This document shows positions 7,053 to 15,926 of a stretch of DNA of 64,000 bases, in pieces. The stretch is from Nocardia nova (GTDB lineage: Bacteria; Actinomycetota; Actinomycetes; Mycobacteriales; Mycobacteriaceae): positions 1-64,000 of the forward strand of contig NZ_PSZE01000007.1 of the NCBI RefSeq assembly GCF_002933465.1, written 5' to 3'. The notes under the pieces were generated by a model. That model made no database searches. It saw only the letters and a list, made by a program, of their open reading frames with translations, and had not been told where the DNA came from. The translations under genes were made by a program, and so were the position numbers. The first letter of the stretch is position 1, and each line of letters starts with the position of its first letter.

Positions 7053-8147
7053 TCAACCCGCGCGATCTCGCGGGATCGCCTCCGGGTCGCGCAGCGAGCT
7101 GCGCCCGGCCGACCAGCTGTCGAGCATGTGCCGGTCGATGGCGTTCTCCAGCAACGTCGTCGCCTGGATGCCGAAGACCATCGGTGCGATCAACTCGGGC
7201 TCGCGAGCCGACAGATCCCCGATGACGTCGCGGCGCATCACCTGTTCGTGCACCGCGTCGGCCTCCACGTGTTCGGCGTAGAAGCGCACACACGCCGGAT
7301 GCGCGTCCAGTCGCCGCAGCGTGTCGACCATGCGGCGCGCCGCGGGTGGCGACCCGATCTCCACGCTCGCGAAGTGGCCGACCAGCTCGCCCCGGAACTG
7401 CCGGTGCAGGCCGAACAGCGACATCATGTTCACCAGCGCCAGCATCGGCGCCGGGACGGCATCGAGATAGTGCAGGTAGGTGTCGTCGAGGCCGGCGCCG
7501 GCCAGCAGATCGGCGAACAGCTGAGCGTGGACGTCCTCGCCCCGGCCGGCGCCGAACTCGTCGTATTCGACCGCGACCAGCGCGGCCTTCGCCTGACCGC
7601 GCAGACGAGGAATCACCCACGCGTAGGGATCGGCCTCCTTGTGGTGGTAGATCGAACGGTGCGCGAAGTATTCGCATACCTGCCACCACTGGCCCTGCTC
7701 GTTCAGGAAGTGCCCGACGCCCGCGCCCTCGACCGGCTCGACGAGCAGATCGTCGAGTTCGCGGTCGAGATCGTCCCCGCCGGGCACATCGCGTCGCATC
7801 GCGGCCAGGAACCGGTCCTCGAGGTGGGCGCGCATGCGCAGCAACGCCGGGTCCCACTCCCACCGCGGGTCGACGGAACCGAAACCGCGGTAATGCAACT
7901 CGTAGCACAGGTGCAACGCCAGCTGCAGATCCTCCCCGTACGGGTCGGTGTTATCAGTGTCGAAATCGACATGGCAGGCGGTGCCGTTGAGCAGTGCGCA
8001 CAGACCGGCGGACAGCTCGCCGCGCGGCTGCGGGAGCGGCGGCGCGCCGGTATTCGGCGTCACCGGCGCCGGGGCGGGCCGATGCCGGGACGCCGAGAGG
8101 TGCCGATGGCCGGATGTTCGGCGCACTTCGGGGTGCGGAATCTCCAT
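7053..8147 (-). CDS. Iron-containing redox enzyme, haem-oxygenase-like fold
   Basis: This 364-residue protein shows the block EYFAHRSIYHHKEADPYAW followed by IPRLRGQAKAALVAVEYDEFG. These supply the Glu and His residues expected for the di-iron, haem-oxygenase-like enzymes (Haem_oxygenas_2 group). Known members oxidise small substrates or cleave C-C/C-N bonds using O2; which reaction occurs here cannot be read from sequence. The ATG at 8145-8147 gives the usual length; no strong ribosome site is visible, so the start is moderately sure. It heads an operon with the methyltransferase and CDGSH genes, suggesting an iron- or oxygen-linked pathway. Confidence 0.82.
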   Translation of the reverse strand: MEIPHPEVRRTSGHRHLSASRHRPAPAPVTPNTGAPPLPQPRGELSAGLCALLNGTACHVDFDTDNTDPYGEDLQLALHLCYELHYRGFGSVDPRWEWDPALLRMRAHLEDRFLAAMRRDVPGGDDLDRELDDLLVEPVEGAGVGHFLNEQGQWWQVCEYFAHRSIYHHKEADPYAWVIPRLRGQAKAALVAVEYDEFGAGRGEDVHAQLFADLLAGAGLDDTYLHYLDAVPAPMLALVNMMSLFGLHRQFRGELVGHFASVEIGSPPAARRMVDTLRRLDAHPACVRFYAEHVEADAVHEQVMRRDVIGDLSAREPELIAPMVFGIQATTLLENAIDRHMLDSWSAGRSSLRDPEAIPRDRAG

Positions 8148-8268
8148 AGGCGCCGCATACCCGGTGCTCGTCGCCTTCAATCGGCGCACCGGGGGAGACC
8201 GGTTCGAGCGCGGAGCGGCGGGTATGCGCGAAACAGAGCATCCCGTCGCCCGTCGAAAGGAGCACATT

Positions 8269-8913
8269 GTGAACGACCCGACCGGTTCCCGAGCTCCCGG
8301 GGACGACCTCACCGCCATCGCGATCAGTTGCACGCTGAAGAAGTCGCCCGATCGATCGAGCAGCGAGCTGATCGCCGAGCAAGTACTGCGCGAACTGTCG
8401 AACCACGGCGTGACCGGCAAGACCGTGCGCGCGGTCGACCTGGATATCCGACCCGGCATCACCGCGGACGAGGGTGACGGGGATCAATGGCCACAACTGC
8501 GCGAACAGATCAGCGCGGCCGATATCGTGCTGATCGCCACGCCCACCTGGCTGGGCCACATGTCCTCGGTCGCTCAGCGCGTGCTCGAACGCCTCGACGC
8601 CGAACTGTCGGTCACCGACGACGAGAACCGGCCCGCCATGGTGGGCAAGGTGGGTATCGCCGCCGTCGTCGGCAACGAGGACGGCGCGCACAAGATCTGC
8701 GCCGATACGTTCCAGGCACTCAACGACATCGGCTTCACCGTGCCGGCCCAGGGTTGCACGTACTGGAACGGCGAGGCCATGAGCGGCGTCGACTATCTGG
8801 ACCTGGACAACACTCCCGAGGCCGTCGCGACGACCACCACGGACATGGCGCGCAATGCCGCGCACCTGGCACGGACCCTGAAGGCCGCGCCCTACCCGGC
8901 CTATCCGTCGTAG
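8269..8913 (+). CDS. Flavodoxin-like NAD(P)H-dependent FMN reductase
   Basis: This 214-residue protein has an FMN-phosphate loop near its start (ISCTLKKSPDRSSSELI, about residues 18-34) and the second flavin-binding segment ATPTWLGHMSSVAQRVLER (about residues 90-108) typical of the NADPH-dependent FMN reductase fold. Such proteins reduce quinones or supply reduced flavin in the cytosol. The GTG at 8269 has AAAGGAG 6 nt upstream. It starts a co-directional run of five genes (with the proline-rich, 87-residue, DJ-1 and UdgX genes) that looks like a redox and DNA-damage protection unit. It diverges from the iron-redox operon. Confidence 0.82.
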   Translation: MNDPTGSRAPGDDLTAIAISCTLKKSPDRSSSELIAEQVLRELSNHGVTGKTVRAVDLDIRPGITADEGDGDQWPQLREQISAADIVLIATPTWLGHMSSVAQRVLERLDAELSVTDDENRPAMVGKVGIAAVVGNEDGAHKICADTFQALNDIGFTVPAQGCTYWNGEAMSGVDYLDLDNTPEAVATTTTDMARNAAHLARTLKAAPYPAYPS

Positions 8914-8959
8914 GGCCCGGGCGGATCGCACAGCGAATCTCCATGTTCGAGGAGCCGAT

Positions 8960-9376
8960 ATGTACACCTACAGCGCCGGACCGCGAATACGGGCGAGCGA
9001 GCCCCCGGCCCCAGAACCGGTTCCGCCGCAGCCGGTTCCGGATCCCACGCCCGAACGTCCGATCCCGGCCCCGGAACCCGATCCGCGGCCGCCGTTCCCG
9101 GAGCCCGATCCCGTGCCGGGCCGTCCACCCGGACCCGGCCGCCCGATACCGGGACCCGCCCCGGATCCGATCCCCGGCCCTCCGCCGCCGGACCCCGGCC
9201 GGCCGATACCACCGGAGCCCATTCCCGAGCCGCTGCCTGATCCTGGCCGGCCGATCCCCGGCCCAACGTCCCACCCGAACCCGGCGGTACCCGGCCGTGA
9301 TCCGCGGCCCACGGTTCCGCAGGCCGGTGTTTTACCGGCCGCACGCCGGGCACCCGCCGGACATGACATCCGATGA
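8960..9376 (+). CDS. Proline-rich low-complexity protein (P-[DEI]-P and D-P-G-R-P repeats)
   Basis: This 138-residue protein is almost entirely Pro with Asp, Glu, Gly, Arg and Ile, built from short units such as PDPGRPIP, PEPDP and PGPAPDPIP over residues 15-105. It has no signal peptide, hydrophobic segment or known domain, so it is probably an extended, disordered chain. The ATG is preceded by GAGGAG 5 nt upstream, the main reason to believe this strand. The opposite strand is also open (glycine-rich, 8968-9393) but lacks such support. It overlaps the next gene by 14 bp. The function is unknown. Confidence 0.5.
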   Translation: MYTYSAGPRIRASEPPAPEPVPPQPVPDPTPERPIPAPEPDPRPPFPEPDPVPGRPPGPGRPIPGPAPDPIPGPPPPDPGRPIPPEPIPEPLPDPGRPIPGPTSHPNPAVPGRDPRPTVPQAGVLPAARRAPAGHDIR

Positions 9377-9626
9377 GCAGACCCCTGGAACACATCCGCA
9401 GGTCACCACCGAGGATCTGCGGATGCTGCTGGACGCGGGCAGCCCCGGCACCCGCCTGGTGCTGACGGAAGGCCGGGTCCGGCTCGCCACCGACAGTGGT
9501 GAGGACGGAGTGGAGTTGATCCGGCGCCCCGAACTGGCCGACCGCATCGGCACCCACCCCGATCAGCACGAACTGGCCGAGCAGGCCGAACTACTCAACA
9601 CCCTGATTCGCATGCAGGGCGCCTGA
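9363..9626 (+). CDS. Small conserved-looking protein of unknown function
   Basis: This 87-residue acidic protein has no recognised family: start MTSDEQTPGTHPQVTTEDLR, then a compact predicted strand-turn-strand TRLVLTEGRVRLAT and a helical C terminus ELAEQAELLNTLIRMQ. The ATG lies inside the 3' end of the proline-rich gene (14-bp overlap), so translation is probably coupled. It is followed 31 bp later by the DJ-1-type gene. Normal codon use and its place inside the cluster support a real gene. Confidence 0.6.
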   Translation: MTSDEQTPGTHPQVTTEDLRMLLDAGSPGTRLVLTEGRVRLATDSGEDGVELIRRPELADRIGTHPDQHELAEQAELLNTLIRMQGA

Positions 9627-9657
9627 GCGCCCGTGCGAGCCCCGAGAAGGAGGCGAG

Positions 9658-10215
9658 ATGAGCCGACCCGACCGAGAGCCCACCGTCCTGGTGGTCACCT
9701 CGCAGACCGGTGTGGAACGCGACGAGCTACTGGAACCGCTGAAGCAGTTGCGCGACACCGGTATTCGCGTCACCCACGCGGCCCCGTCCACCGATGCGGT
9801 GCAGACCTTCGTGCACGACACCGAAGCCGACACCACCGTCGATCCCGACACCGATCTGGCCTCGGTATCGGTGAGCGATTTCGACGCGCTGGTGGTGCCC
9901 GGTGGCACCGTCAACGCCGATAAGTTGCGCACCACGAAGGAGGCCGTCGACCTGGCGCGCGGATTCGCCGACGCCGGAAAGACCATCGCCGCGATCTGCC
10001 ATGGCCCGTGGCTGCTGGTGGAGGCCGATCTGGTCCGCGGCAAGACCATGACCTCGTATCCGTCGCTCCAGACCGATGTGCGCAACGCGGGCGGCCGGTG
10101 GGTCGACGAGCAGGTGGTCCGGACGCAGGACGGCTGGACGCTGATCACCTCCCGCAATCCGCGCGATCTGGACGCGTTCTGCTCCGCGATCGAGACCGAA
10201 GTGAGCGCGAAGTGA
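9658..10215 (+). CDS. DJ-1/PfpI-family protein (type 1 glutamine amidotransferase-like)
   Basis: This 185-residue protein of the DJ-1/PfpI fold has the nucleophile-elbow motif AAICHGPWLLVEA (Cys at about residue 121, followed by His) and an upstream glycine-rich strand DALVVPGGTVN. Members act as proteases, chaperones or glyoxalase/deglycase-type enzymes and are commonly stress-induced. AAGGAG lies 5 nt before the ATG. It sits between the small unknown gene and udgX in a co-directional run. Confidence 0.87.
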   Translation: MSRPDREPTVLVVTSQTGVERDELLEPLKQLRDTGIRVTHAAPSTDAVQTFVHDTEADTTVDPDTDLASVSVSDFDALVVPGGTVNADKLRTTKEAVDLARGFADAGKTIAAICHGPWLLVEADLVRGKTMTSYPSLQTDVRNAGGRWVDEQVVRTQDGWTLITSRNPRDLDAFCSAIETEVSAK

Positions 10216-10239
10216 CCGGAGAAGGGTGAAGGATCGGTC

Positions 10240-10866
10240 ATGGTGAAAGCCCCGGGTGCGGCGGAATTCGTGCCGGACACCACGGATCTCGCGCGATTGC
10301 GCGAGGCCGCCCGCGGATGCCACGGCTGCGATCTGTACCGGAATGCGAGCCAGACCGTCTTCGGCGAGGGCCCGCCGCACGCCCCGATGATGATGATCGG
10401 CGAGCAACCCGGCGACCGCGAGGATGTGGCCGGACATCCGTTTGTCGGCCCCGCCGGGGCGCTGTTGAATCGCGCCCTCGCCGATGCCGGAATCGACCGT
10501 GACGCGGTATATCTCACGAACGCGGTGAAACACTTCAAGTTCACCGAGCGTGGTAAGCGTCGCATCCATCAGAAGCCCGGGCGCACCGAAATCGTCGCGT
10601 GCACGCCCTGGCTGACCGCCGAACTCGACGCGATCCGCCCGCAGTTGGTGGTCTGCCTGGGTGCGGTGGCGGCCCAGGCCGTCTTCGGTCCCGCTTTCCG
10701 GATCACCCGCGACCGCGGGCGGCTGATCGCGCACGACGATCGCCGTGCGCTGGCCACCATTCACCCGGCCGCCGCGCTGCGCGCTCCCGATCGCGCCGAC
10801 GCCTACGACGGTCTGGTCTCCGACCTCACCGAGGCGGCCACCGCACTGTCCGGAACGAGCTCGTAG
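10240..10866 (+). CDS. udgX: UdgX-type uracil-DNA glycosylase (uracil-DNA cross-linking)
   Basis: This 208-residue protein shows the family-4-like motif GEQPGDRED (54-62) and the UdgX-specific R-loop GKRRIHQKPGRTE. Its His110 matches the His that, in M. smegmatis UdgX, bonds covalently to the abasic site after uracil removal. The 4Fe-4S ligands are Cys27, Cys30, Cys121 and Cys139, and motif 2 is HPAAALR (175-181). It excises uracil and stays attached, marking damage for RecA-dependent repair. It begins 24 bp after the DJ-1 gene and ends at a perfect hairpin. The assignment to UdgX rather than plain family 4 rests on the KRRIH loop. Confidence 0.93.
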   Translation: MVKAPGAAEFVPDTTDLARLREAARGCHGCDLYRNASQTVFGEGPPHAPMMMIGEQPGDREDVAGHPFVGPAGALLNRALADAGIDRDAVYLTNAVKHFKFTERGKRRIHQKPGRTEIVACTPWLTAELDAIRPQLVVCLGAVAAQAVFGPAFRITRDRGRLIAHDDRRALATIHPAAALRAPDRADAYDGLVSDLTEAATALSGTSS

Positions 10867-10890
10867 AAGCGAAAACGCTTGCGGCACAAT

Positions 10891-10922
10891 ACGGCCGCCG
10901 CCGGTGGTCCGGCGGCGGCCGT
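10891..10922. terminator. Perfect 14-bp bidirectional hairpin terminator
   Basis: ACGGCCGCCGCCGG (10891-10904) pairs fully with CCGGCGGCGGCCGT (10909-10922) around a TGGT loop. It lies between the convergent udgX and acyl-CoA dehydrogenase genes. No long T-run follows on either side, which is usual in this group. Confidence 0.85.
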
Positions 10923-10951
10923 TGCTGCCGGCGACGGGCGGCCGAAGGGTG

Positions 10952-12097
10952 TCAGCTCAGTTTCAAGGAGCGGCCGATGATCTCCTTCATGATCTCGGTG
11001 GTGCCGCCGTAGATGGTCTGCACACGCGCATCCATATACGCCTTGGCGATGGGGTATTCGCGCATGTAGCCGTAACCGCCGTGCAGTTGCAGGCACTTGG
11101 TGATCAGGTCGAGCTGTTCCTCGGTGCTCCACCACTTGGCCATCGCGGCGTCCTCGGCCGAAAGCGTGCCGGCGTTGAGCGCCTCGATGAAGCGGTCGAC
11201 CAGCACGCGCACCGCGGTGGTCTTGGTGGCCAACTCGGCCAGGACGAAACGCGTGTTCTGCTGGGCGCCGATCGGTTTGCCGAAGGCCTTGCGGTCGCGC
11301 ACGTACTGGATGGTGGTTTCCAGGCAGCCTTCCATCGCGGCGGCGGCCATCACGGCGATCGACATCCGCTCCTGCGGCAGGTTCTGCATCAGGTGGATGA
11401 AGCCCATGCCCTCGGTGCCGAGCAGGTTCCTCGCCGGAACCCGCACGTCCGTGAAGCTGAGCTCGGCGGTGTCCTGCGCCTTGAGACCGATCTTGTCGAG
11501 GTTGCGGCCGCGCTCGAAGCCGGGCATACCGCGCTCGACGACGAGCAGCGAGAAGCCCATCGCCCCCTTCTCGGGATCAGTCTGCGCGACCACGATCACG
11601 ATGTCGGAGTTGATGCCGTTGGTGATGAAGGTCTTGGCGCCGTTGATGACCCAGTCGCCGCCGTCCTTCACCGCACGGGTCTTGATGCCCTGCAGATCCG
11701 AACCGGTGCCCGGCTCGGTCATGGCTATGGCGGTGATGATCTCACCGGAGCAGAAGCCGGGCAGCCAGCGCTGCTTCTGCTCGTCGTTGGCCAGCTCCAG
11801 CAGATACGGCGCGATCACGTCGTTGTGCAGCGAGAAGCCCAGACCCGAGTACTGCCCCTTGGTGGTCTCCTCGGTGATCACCGCGTTGTAGCGGAAATCC
11901 TTGACGCCGCCGCCGCCGAACTCCTCGGGCACCGCCATGCCCAGGAAACCCTGCTTACCGGCCTCCAGCCACAGCTGCCGATCCACGACTCCCGCCTGCT
12001 CCCACTCGGCATGGTGCGGCGCGACGTGCTGATCCAGAAATTTACGGTAGGACTCCCGGAACAGATCGTGTTCGGGCTCGAAAAGGGTGCGCTCCAC
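10952..12097 (-). CDS. fadE: Acyl-CoA dehydrogenase
   Basis: This 381-residue, full-length FAD-dependent acyl-CoA dehydrogenase carries out the first oxidation of beta-oxidation-type pathways. It has the family signature ITAIAMTEPGTGSDLQGIKT (about residues 120-139), a second domain WVINGAKTFITNG, and the C-terminal signature ending in IYGGTTEIMKEIIGRS. The catalytic Glu lies in LQLHGGYGYMREY-type context near the end. The GTG start has AGGAGG 6 nt upstream. Its position beside hflX matches fadE20 (Rv2724c) of M. tuberculosis; the true acyl substrate is unknown. Confidence 0.92.
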   Translation of the reverse strand: MERTLFEPEHDLFRESYRKFLDQHVAPHHAEWEQAGVVDRQLWLEAGKQGFLGMAVPEEFGGGGVKDFRYNAVITEETTKGQYSGLGFSLHNDVIAPYLLELANDEQKQRWLPGFCSGEIITAIAMTEPGTGSDLQGIKTRAVKDGGDWVINGAKTFITNGINSDIVIVVAQTDPEKGAMGFSLLVVERGMPGFERGRNLDKIGLKAQDTAELSFTDVRVPARNLLGTEGMGFIHLMQNLPQERMSIAVMAAAAMEGCLETTIQYVRDRKAFGKPIGAQQNTRFVLAELATKTTAVRVLVDRFIEALNAGTLSAEDAAMAKWWSTEEQLDLITKCLQLHGGYGYMREYPIAKAYMDARVQTIYGGTTEIMKEIIGRSLKLS

Positions 12098-12249
12098 GCC
12101 AACCTCCTAGTGACCACATCGGCAACTCGCCTGCCACATACGGTACCCGGAATGGGAATCGCGGTTCACTTTAGATCCGAAAAAAGTCGCCTACCTGTGC
12201 GGAAAGCTCCAGCAAGTAATCTCTGCGCACCCTGAACGCGGGTAAACCT

Positions 12250-13209
12250 CTACAGCCCGACAGTGCCGCGGACCCGGCCCCACAGGGTGCGACCGCGATC
12301 ACGATCGCGCTCGGCCAGCAAAGCGGTGATCTCCTCCTCCAGCGCCTTGCGCACCACCTGCTGCAACTCCTCCGCGGCGGCGTCCAGATCGGTGGCGTCC
12401 TGCCACGGCGTGGTCTCGATGGGCGTGCCGATCGAGTAGTAGAACCGTTCGGGCCGGGGCACGACGGTGGGGCCGATTCCGCGCAGGAGCGGCGGAGTGA
12501 GATTGCCGCGGATACCGAGCGCCTCGACGGTCCAGCGCAGCGGGCTCATCACCGGATGATCGCCGTCGAAGACCACGTCGAACACGTCGTCGGCGCCGAT
12601 CATCGCGGTGGGCAGGATCGGCGCGCCGGCCTCGATCGCCATCCGAGCGAAGCCGGTGCGACCCTCCCATTTGAGATGGTACTTCTCACCCTTGCGGCGC
12701 ATCGCCTCGCGGCCGCCGCCGGGGAACACGATGACGGCCTCGCCGTTCTCGAGTAGGGTGCGGCAGTTGTCGCGCGAACCACGCACGCTGCCGATCCGGT
12801 GCACGAGCTCGCGCACCGGCGGCACCCGCATCAGCACGTTCTCCGCCAGAGCGCGCACCACCCGGCCAGTGCGGTGGTAGATCTCGTGCACCAGCAGCGG
12901 CGCGTCCACGCCGCCGAGCAGCGTGTGGTTGCCGACGAGCATGACCGGGCCGGTCTCGGGAATGTTGTCCAGGCCGTGGAAGACCGGACTGTTCCACAGC
13001 CGCACCGGCGTCGACAGCGCGTCGAAAACGCGAAGATCGATGGCGGGCACCGTCATTCGCAACGGTGCGCCGTCACTGAGCGTAGCGGGAACGCTCGGCT
13101 TCGCGGCAGCGCTCGGACTTGCGGAGGCGCTCGGCGTCGCGGACTCCCCCGGTGTTGCCGGCGAGCGCTCGGCGGTGGATTCGACAGCCATGACATCGTT
13201 CCCGGACAT
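12250..13209 (-). CDS. Lysophospholipid/diacylglycerol-type acyltransferase
   Basis: This 319-residue acyltransferase of the PlsC-like fold has the catalytic box NHTLLGGVD (Asn94-His95 to Asp102) and the substrate-binding block IVFPGGGREAMRR typical of the MGAT/DAGAT-like subgroup. It transfers acyl chains from CoA to a glycerolipid at the membrane face. Residues 11-45 are a Ser/Ala/Pro-rich disordered leader. The ATG at 13207-13209 has GGGAGG upstream; an open frame to 13479 is not supported by any site. It lies between hflX and the acyl-CoA dehydrogenase, an insertion relative to M. tuberculosis. Confidence 0.85.
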   Translation of the reverse strand: MSGNDVMAVESTAERSPATPGESATPSASASPSAAAKPSVPATLSDGAPLRMTVPAIDLRVFDALSTPVRLWNSPVFHGLDNIPETGPVMLVGNHTLLGGVDAPLLVHEIYHRTGRVVRALAENVLMRVPPVRELVHRIGSVRGSRDNCRTLLENGEAVIVFPGGGREAMRRKGEKYHLKWEGRTGFARMAIEAGAPILPTAMIGADDVFDVVFDGDHPVMSPLRWTVEALGIRGNLTPPLLRGIGPTVVPRPERFYYSIGTPIETTPWQDATDLDAAAEELQQVVRKALEEEITALLAERDRDRGRTLWGRVRGTVGL

Positions 13210-13285
13210 TTGCACCCTCCCCGCAGCCGTTCGGTGAGGACGCGATTCTACCGAAAACAACTGTGGCACACAGACTACGAAAGCT

Positions 13286-14884
13286 TCAGTGCGAAGGCCC
13301 CGCTGCTTCCGCACTGCCGATGGTGCCCGCGTGCGCGTACCGCGACAGGGTCGGCGCGAGCGCCCGGGGGACCCGGGCCCGCACCCGCGTACCACCCTCC
13401 TCGTGCGAGGAACTGATGATGCGGCCGTCGGAGTGGATGCGCGCGAGCAGATCACCACGAGTGTACGGGAGCAGCACACTCACCTCGACATCGAGCCCGC
13501 CGAGGATCTCCGCGAGCCGTTCGCGCAACTGGTCGATGCCGCGGCCGGTGCGGGCCGAGACGAACACCGCCCCCGGCAGCTGAGCCCGCAGATGCGCCAG
13601 CTGCGTCGCGTCCAGTGCGTCGATCTTGTTCACTACCAGCAACTCCGGCGGTCCGGATCCCTCGCCCTGCTCACGCAGCACATCGGTGATCACCTCGCGC
13701 ACGGCCTTGATCTGCTGATCGGGCAGCGCGTCGGAACCGTCGACCACGTGCAGCAGCAGATCGGCGCCGGTGACCTCCTCGAGGGTGGAACGGAACGCCT
13801 CCACCAGCTGGGTCGGCAGATGCCGGACGAATCCCACGGTGTCGGTGAAGACGACCTCACGGCCGTCGTCGAGCGCGGCCCGGCGGGTTGTCGGATCCAG
13901 GGTGGCGAAGAGCGCGTCCTGCACCAGGATGCCCGCACCGGTCAGCGCGTTCATCAGGCTGGATTTCCCAGCGTTGGTGTAGCCGACGATCGCCACCGCC
14001 GGAATGCCGCTGGAGGTGCGCCGTGACCGCTTGGTGTCGCGTGCGGTCTTCATCTCCTTGATCTCGCGGCGCAGCTTGGCCATCCGCTCGCGGATCCGGC
14101 GGCGATCGGTTTCGATCTTGGTCTCACCGGGGCCACGGGTGCCCACCCCGCCGCCCGCACCACCGGCCCGGCCACCGGCCTGCCGCGACATCGATTCACC
14201 CCAGCCGCGCAGTCGCGGCAGCATGTACTCCATCTGTGCCAGCGACACCTGCGCCTTACCCTCGCGGGAGGTGGCGTGCTGGGCGAAGATGTCCAGAATC
14301 AGCGCGGTGCGGTCGATGACCTTCACCTTGACGACCTTCTCCAGCGCGGTCAGCTGCGCGGGGGTCAGCTCACCGTCGCAGATCACCGTGTCGGCGCCGG
14401 TCTCGAGCACCACCGAGCGCAGTTCGTCGGCCTTACCCGAGCCGATGTAGGTGGCCGGATCGGGCTTGTCGCGGCGCTGGATCAGCGCGTCGAGCACCTG
14501 GGAGCCGGCGGTTTCGGCCAACGCGGCCAGTTCGGCCATGCTGGCCTCGGCCTGCGCGGCGCTGCCCTCGGTCCACACGCCGACCAGCACGACCCGCTCC
14601 AGTCGCAGCTGCCGGTACTCGACCTCGGTGACGTCGGTGAGCTCGGTGGAGAGCCCGGCGACACGACGCAGCGCGCTGCGTTCGTCGAGTTGCAGTTCAC
14701 CGACCGTGGGCTCGGCCGCCCAGCCGCTGCCGGCGTAGCCGCTGCCGTCGGTCTCGGCGTCGTAATCGGTCACGCCGGTGTCGGCGTCGTCATCGCCGAT
14801 GCTGTAATCCTGGTCCGCGTAGCCGTCCGTCTCCGAGTCGAGCTGCTCGATCGGGGTGAACTCGTACGTTTGTGATTTCCTCAT
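13286..14884 (-). CDS. hflX: GTPase HflX
   Basis: This 532-residue ribosome-associated GTPase splits stalled or heat-damaged ribosomes. After an acidic, Asp/Tyr/Gly-rich leader of about 60 residues come the HflX N-terminal domain (YIGSGKADEL) and the glycine-rich linker [20 protein letters not shown]. The G domain follows: G1 GYTNAGKSS (301-309), G3 DTVGF and G4 NKID. The ATG at 14884 follows GGAGG at only 3-4 nt; a GTG six codons upstream is possible. The position next to dapF matches Rv2725c. Confidence 0.95.
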   Translation of the reverse strand: MRKSQTYEFTPIEQLDSETDGYADQDYSIGDDDADTGVTDYDAETDGSGYAGSGWAAEPTVGELQLDERSALRRVAGLSTELTDVTEVEYRQLRLERVVLVGVWTEGSAAQAEASMAELAALAETAGSQVLDALIQRRDKPDPATYIGSGKADELRSVVLETGADTVICDGELTPAQLTALEKVVKVKVIDRTALILDIFAQHATSREGKAQVSLAQMEYMLPRLRGWGESMSRQAGGRAGGAGGGVGTRGPGETKIETDRRRIRERMAKLRREIKEMKTARDTKRSRRTSSGIPAVAIVGYTNAGKSSLMNALTGAGILVQDALFATLDPTTRRAALDDGREVVFTDTVGFVRHLPTQLVEAFRSTLEEVTGADLLLHVVDGSDALPDQQIKAVREVITDVLREQGEGSGPPELLVVNKIDALDATQLAHLRAQLPGAVFVSARTGRGIDQLRERLAEILGGLDVEVSVLLPYTRGDLLARIHSDGRIISSSHEEGGTRVRARVPRALAPTLSRYAHAGTIGSAEAAGPSH

Positions 14885-14978
14885 ACACCTCCATGGTCCC
14901 ACGCCACAACGACACGGCGCACTCGGATATTTCCGGCTGACGCCGGGAGCGGCCCCGGCACGGCGCGGCTCACACGAA

Positions 14979-15899
14979 TCAGGCGCCGGCCCACCACTCA
15001 GCGGCGAGGTGTCCGGAACCGACCAGCACCGAGGGGCCGCGCAACCACGCCTGCCCGTGATCGATGCCGACGGTGACGGCGCCGCCGGGCACCCGGACCC
15101 GGACCTGCGCGGATTCCGCCGCCGGATCGATGCCCGCAGTCCTCAGCGCCGCCGCGGCCGCGGCGACCGTGCCGGTGCCACAGGAGCGGGTTTCGCCGAC
15201 GCCGCGTTCGTAGACCCGCATATCGACCGCGCCGTCCTCGCCGAGCGCGGTCAAGATCTCCACGTTCACGCCCTGCGGGAACAACTCCGGATCGAAACCG
15301 GGCGCCACGGTGAGATCGAGCGCGGCCAGTCCGTCGGCGGTGAGCCCGGGATCGACACAGGCGAGATGCGGATTGCCCACGTCGACTCCGACTCCGGGCA
15401 ACGCGCTGCCGGCGACCGTGGCGGTGGAATCGCCGAGCATCAGCACCCGGCCCATACCGACGGTGACCTCGCCGTGCACCGCGTCGAAGGAGTGCACGAC
15501 CACCGAGCGCGCGCCCGCCCGGGTGCCGACCACGAATTCGGTGTCACGCTGCATTCCCGTCGCGAGCAGATAGTGGGCGAACACGCGAACGCCGTTGCCG
15601 CACATCTCGGCGATCGACCCGTCGGCGTTGCGATAGTCCATGAACCAGTCCGCCGCGGCCACACCGTCGGGCAGTTCGGCCAGCTCGCCGCGCTCCACCA
15701 GCGCCCCCGCGCGGGCGACGCGCAGCACACCGTCGGCACCGATGCCCTGGCGTCGGTCACACAGCACGGCGACGGTACCGGGGGCCAGGCGCAGGCGGGC
15801 GTCGGAGTCGGGCAGCACCACGAAATCGTTCTGGGTCCCGTGGCCCTTGCTGAACTCGATATCGGCCGCGACGGACACCGTCTGCTCCTGCTCGCTCAT
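14979..15899 (-). CDS. dapF: Diaminopimelate epimerase
   Basis: This 306-residue enzyme converts LL- to meso-diaminopimelate for lysine and peptidoglycan. Both catalytic cysteines are present: Cys100 in EMCGNGVR and Cys240 in RSCGTGT. The N-terminal [11 protein letters not shown] segment is the usual substrate-side motif. GGAGGA lies about 10 nt before the ATG. It follows the RNA methyltransferase gene by 27 bp and probably shares its transcript with miaA. Two other lysine-pathway genes, dapA and dapB, lie further along the window. Confidence 0.96.
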   Translation of the reverse strand: MSEQEQTVSVAADIEFSKGHGTQNDFVVLPDSDARLRLAPGTVAVLCDRRQGIGADGVLRVARAGALVERGELAELPDGVAAADWFMDYRNADGSIAEMCGNGVRVFAHYLLATGMQRDTEFVVGTRAGARSVVVHSFDAVHGEVTVGMGRVLMLGDSTATVAGSALPGVGVDVGNPHLACVDPGLTADGLAALDLTVAPGFDPELFPQGVNVEILTALGEDGAVDMRVYERGVGETRSCGTGTVAAAAAALRTAGIDPAAESAQVRVRVPGGAVTVGIDHGQAWLRGPSVLVGSGHLAAEWWAGA

Positions 15900-15926
15900 C
15901 GACGTCGATCCTCCACCCGTCCCGCA

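Noticed and set aside
8968..9393. Minus-strand glycine-rich (PGRS-like) 141-residue frame
   Set aside because: The plus-strand proline-rich frame has a GAGGAG site and lies in a co-directional cluster; the minus frame has neither.
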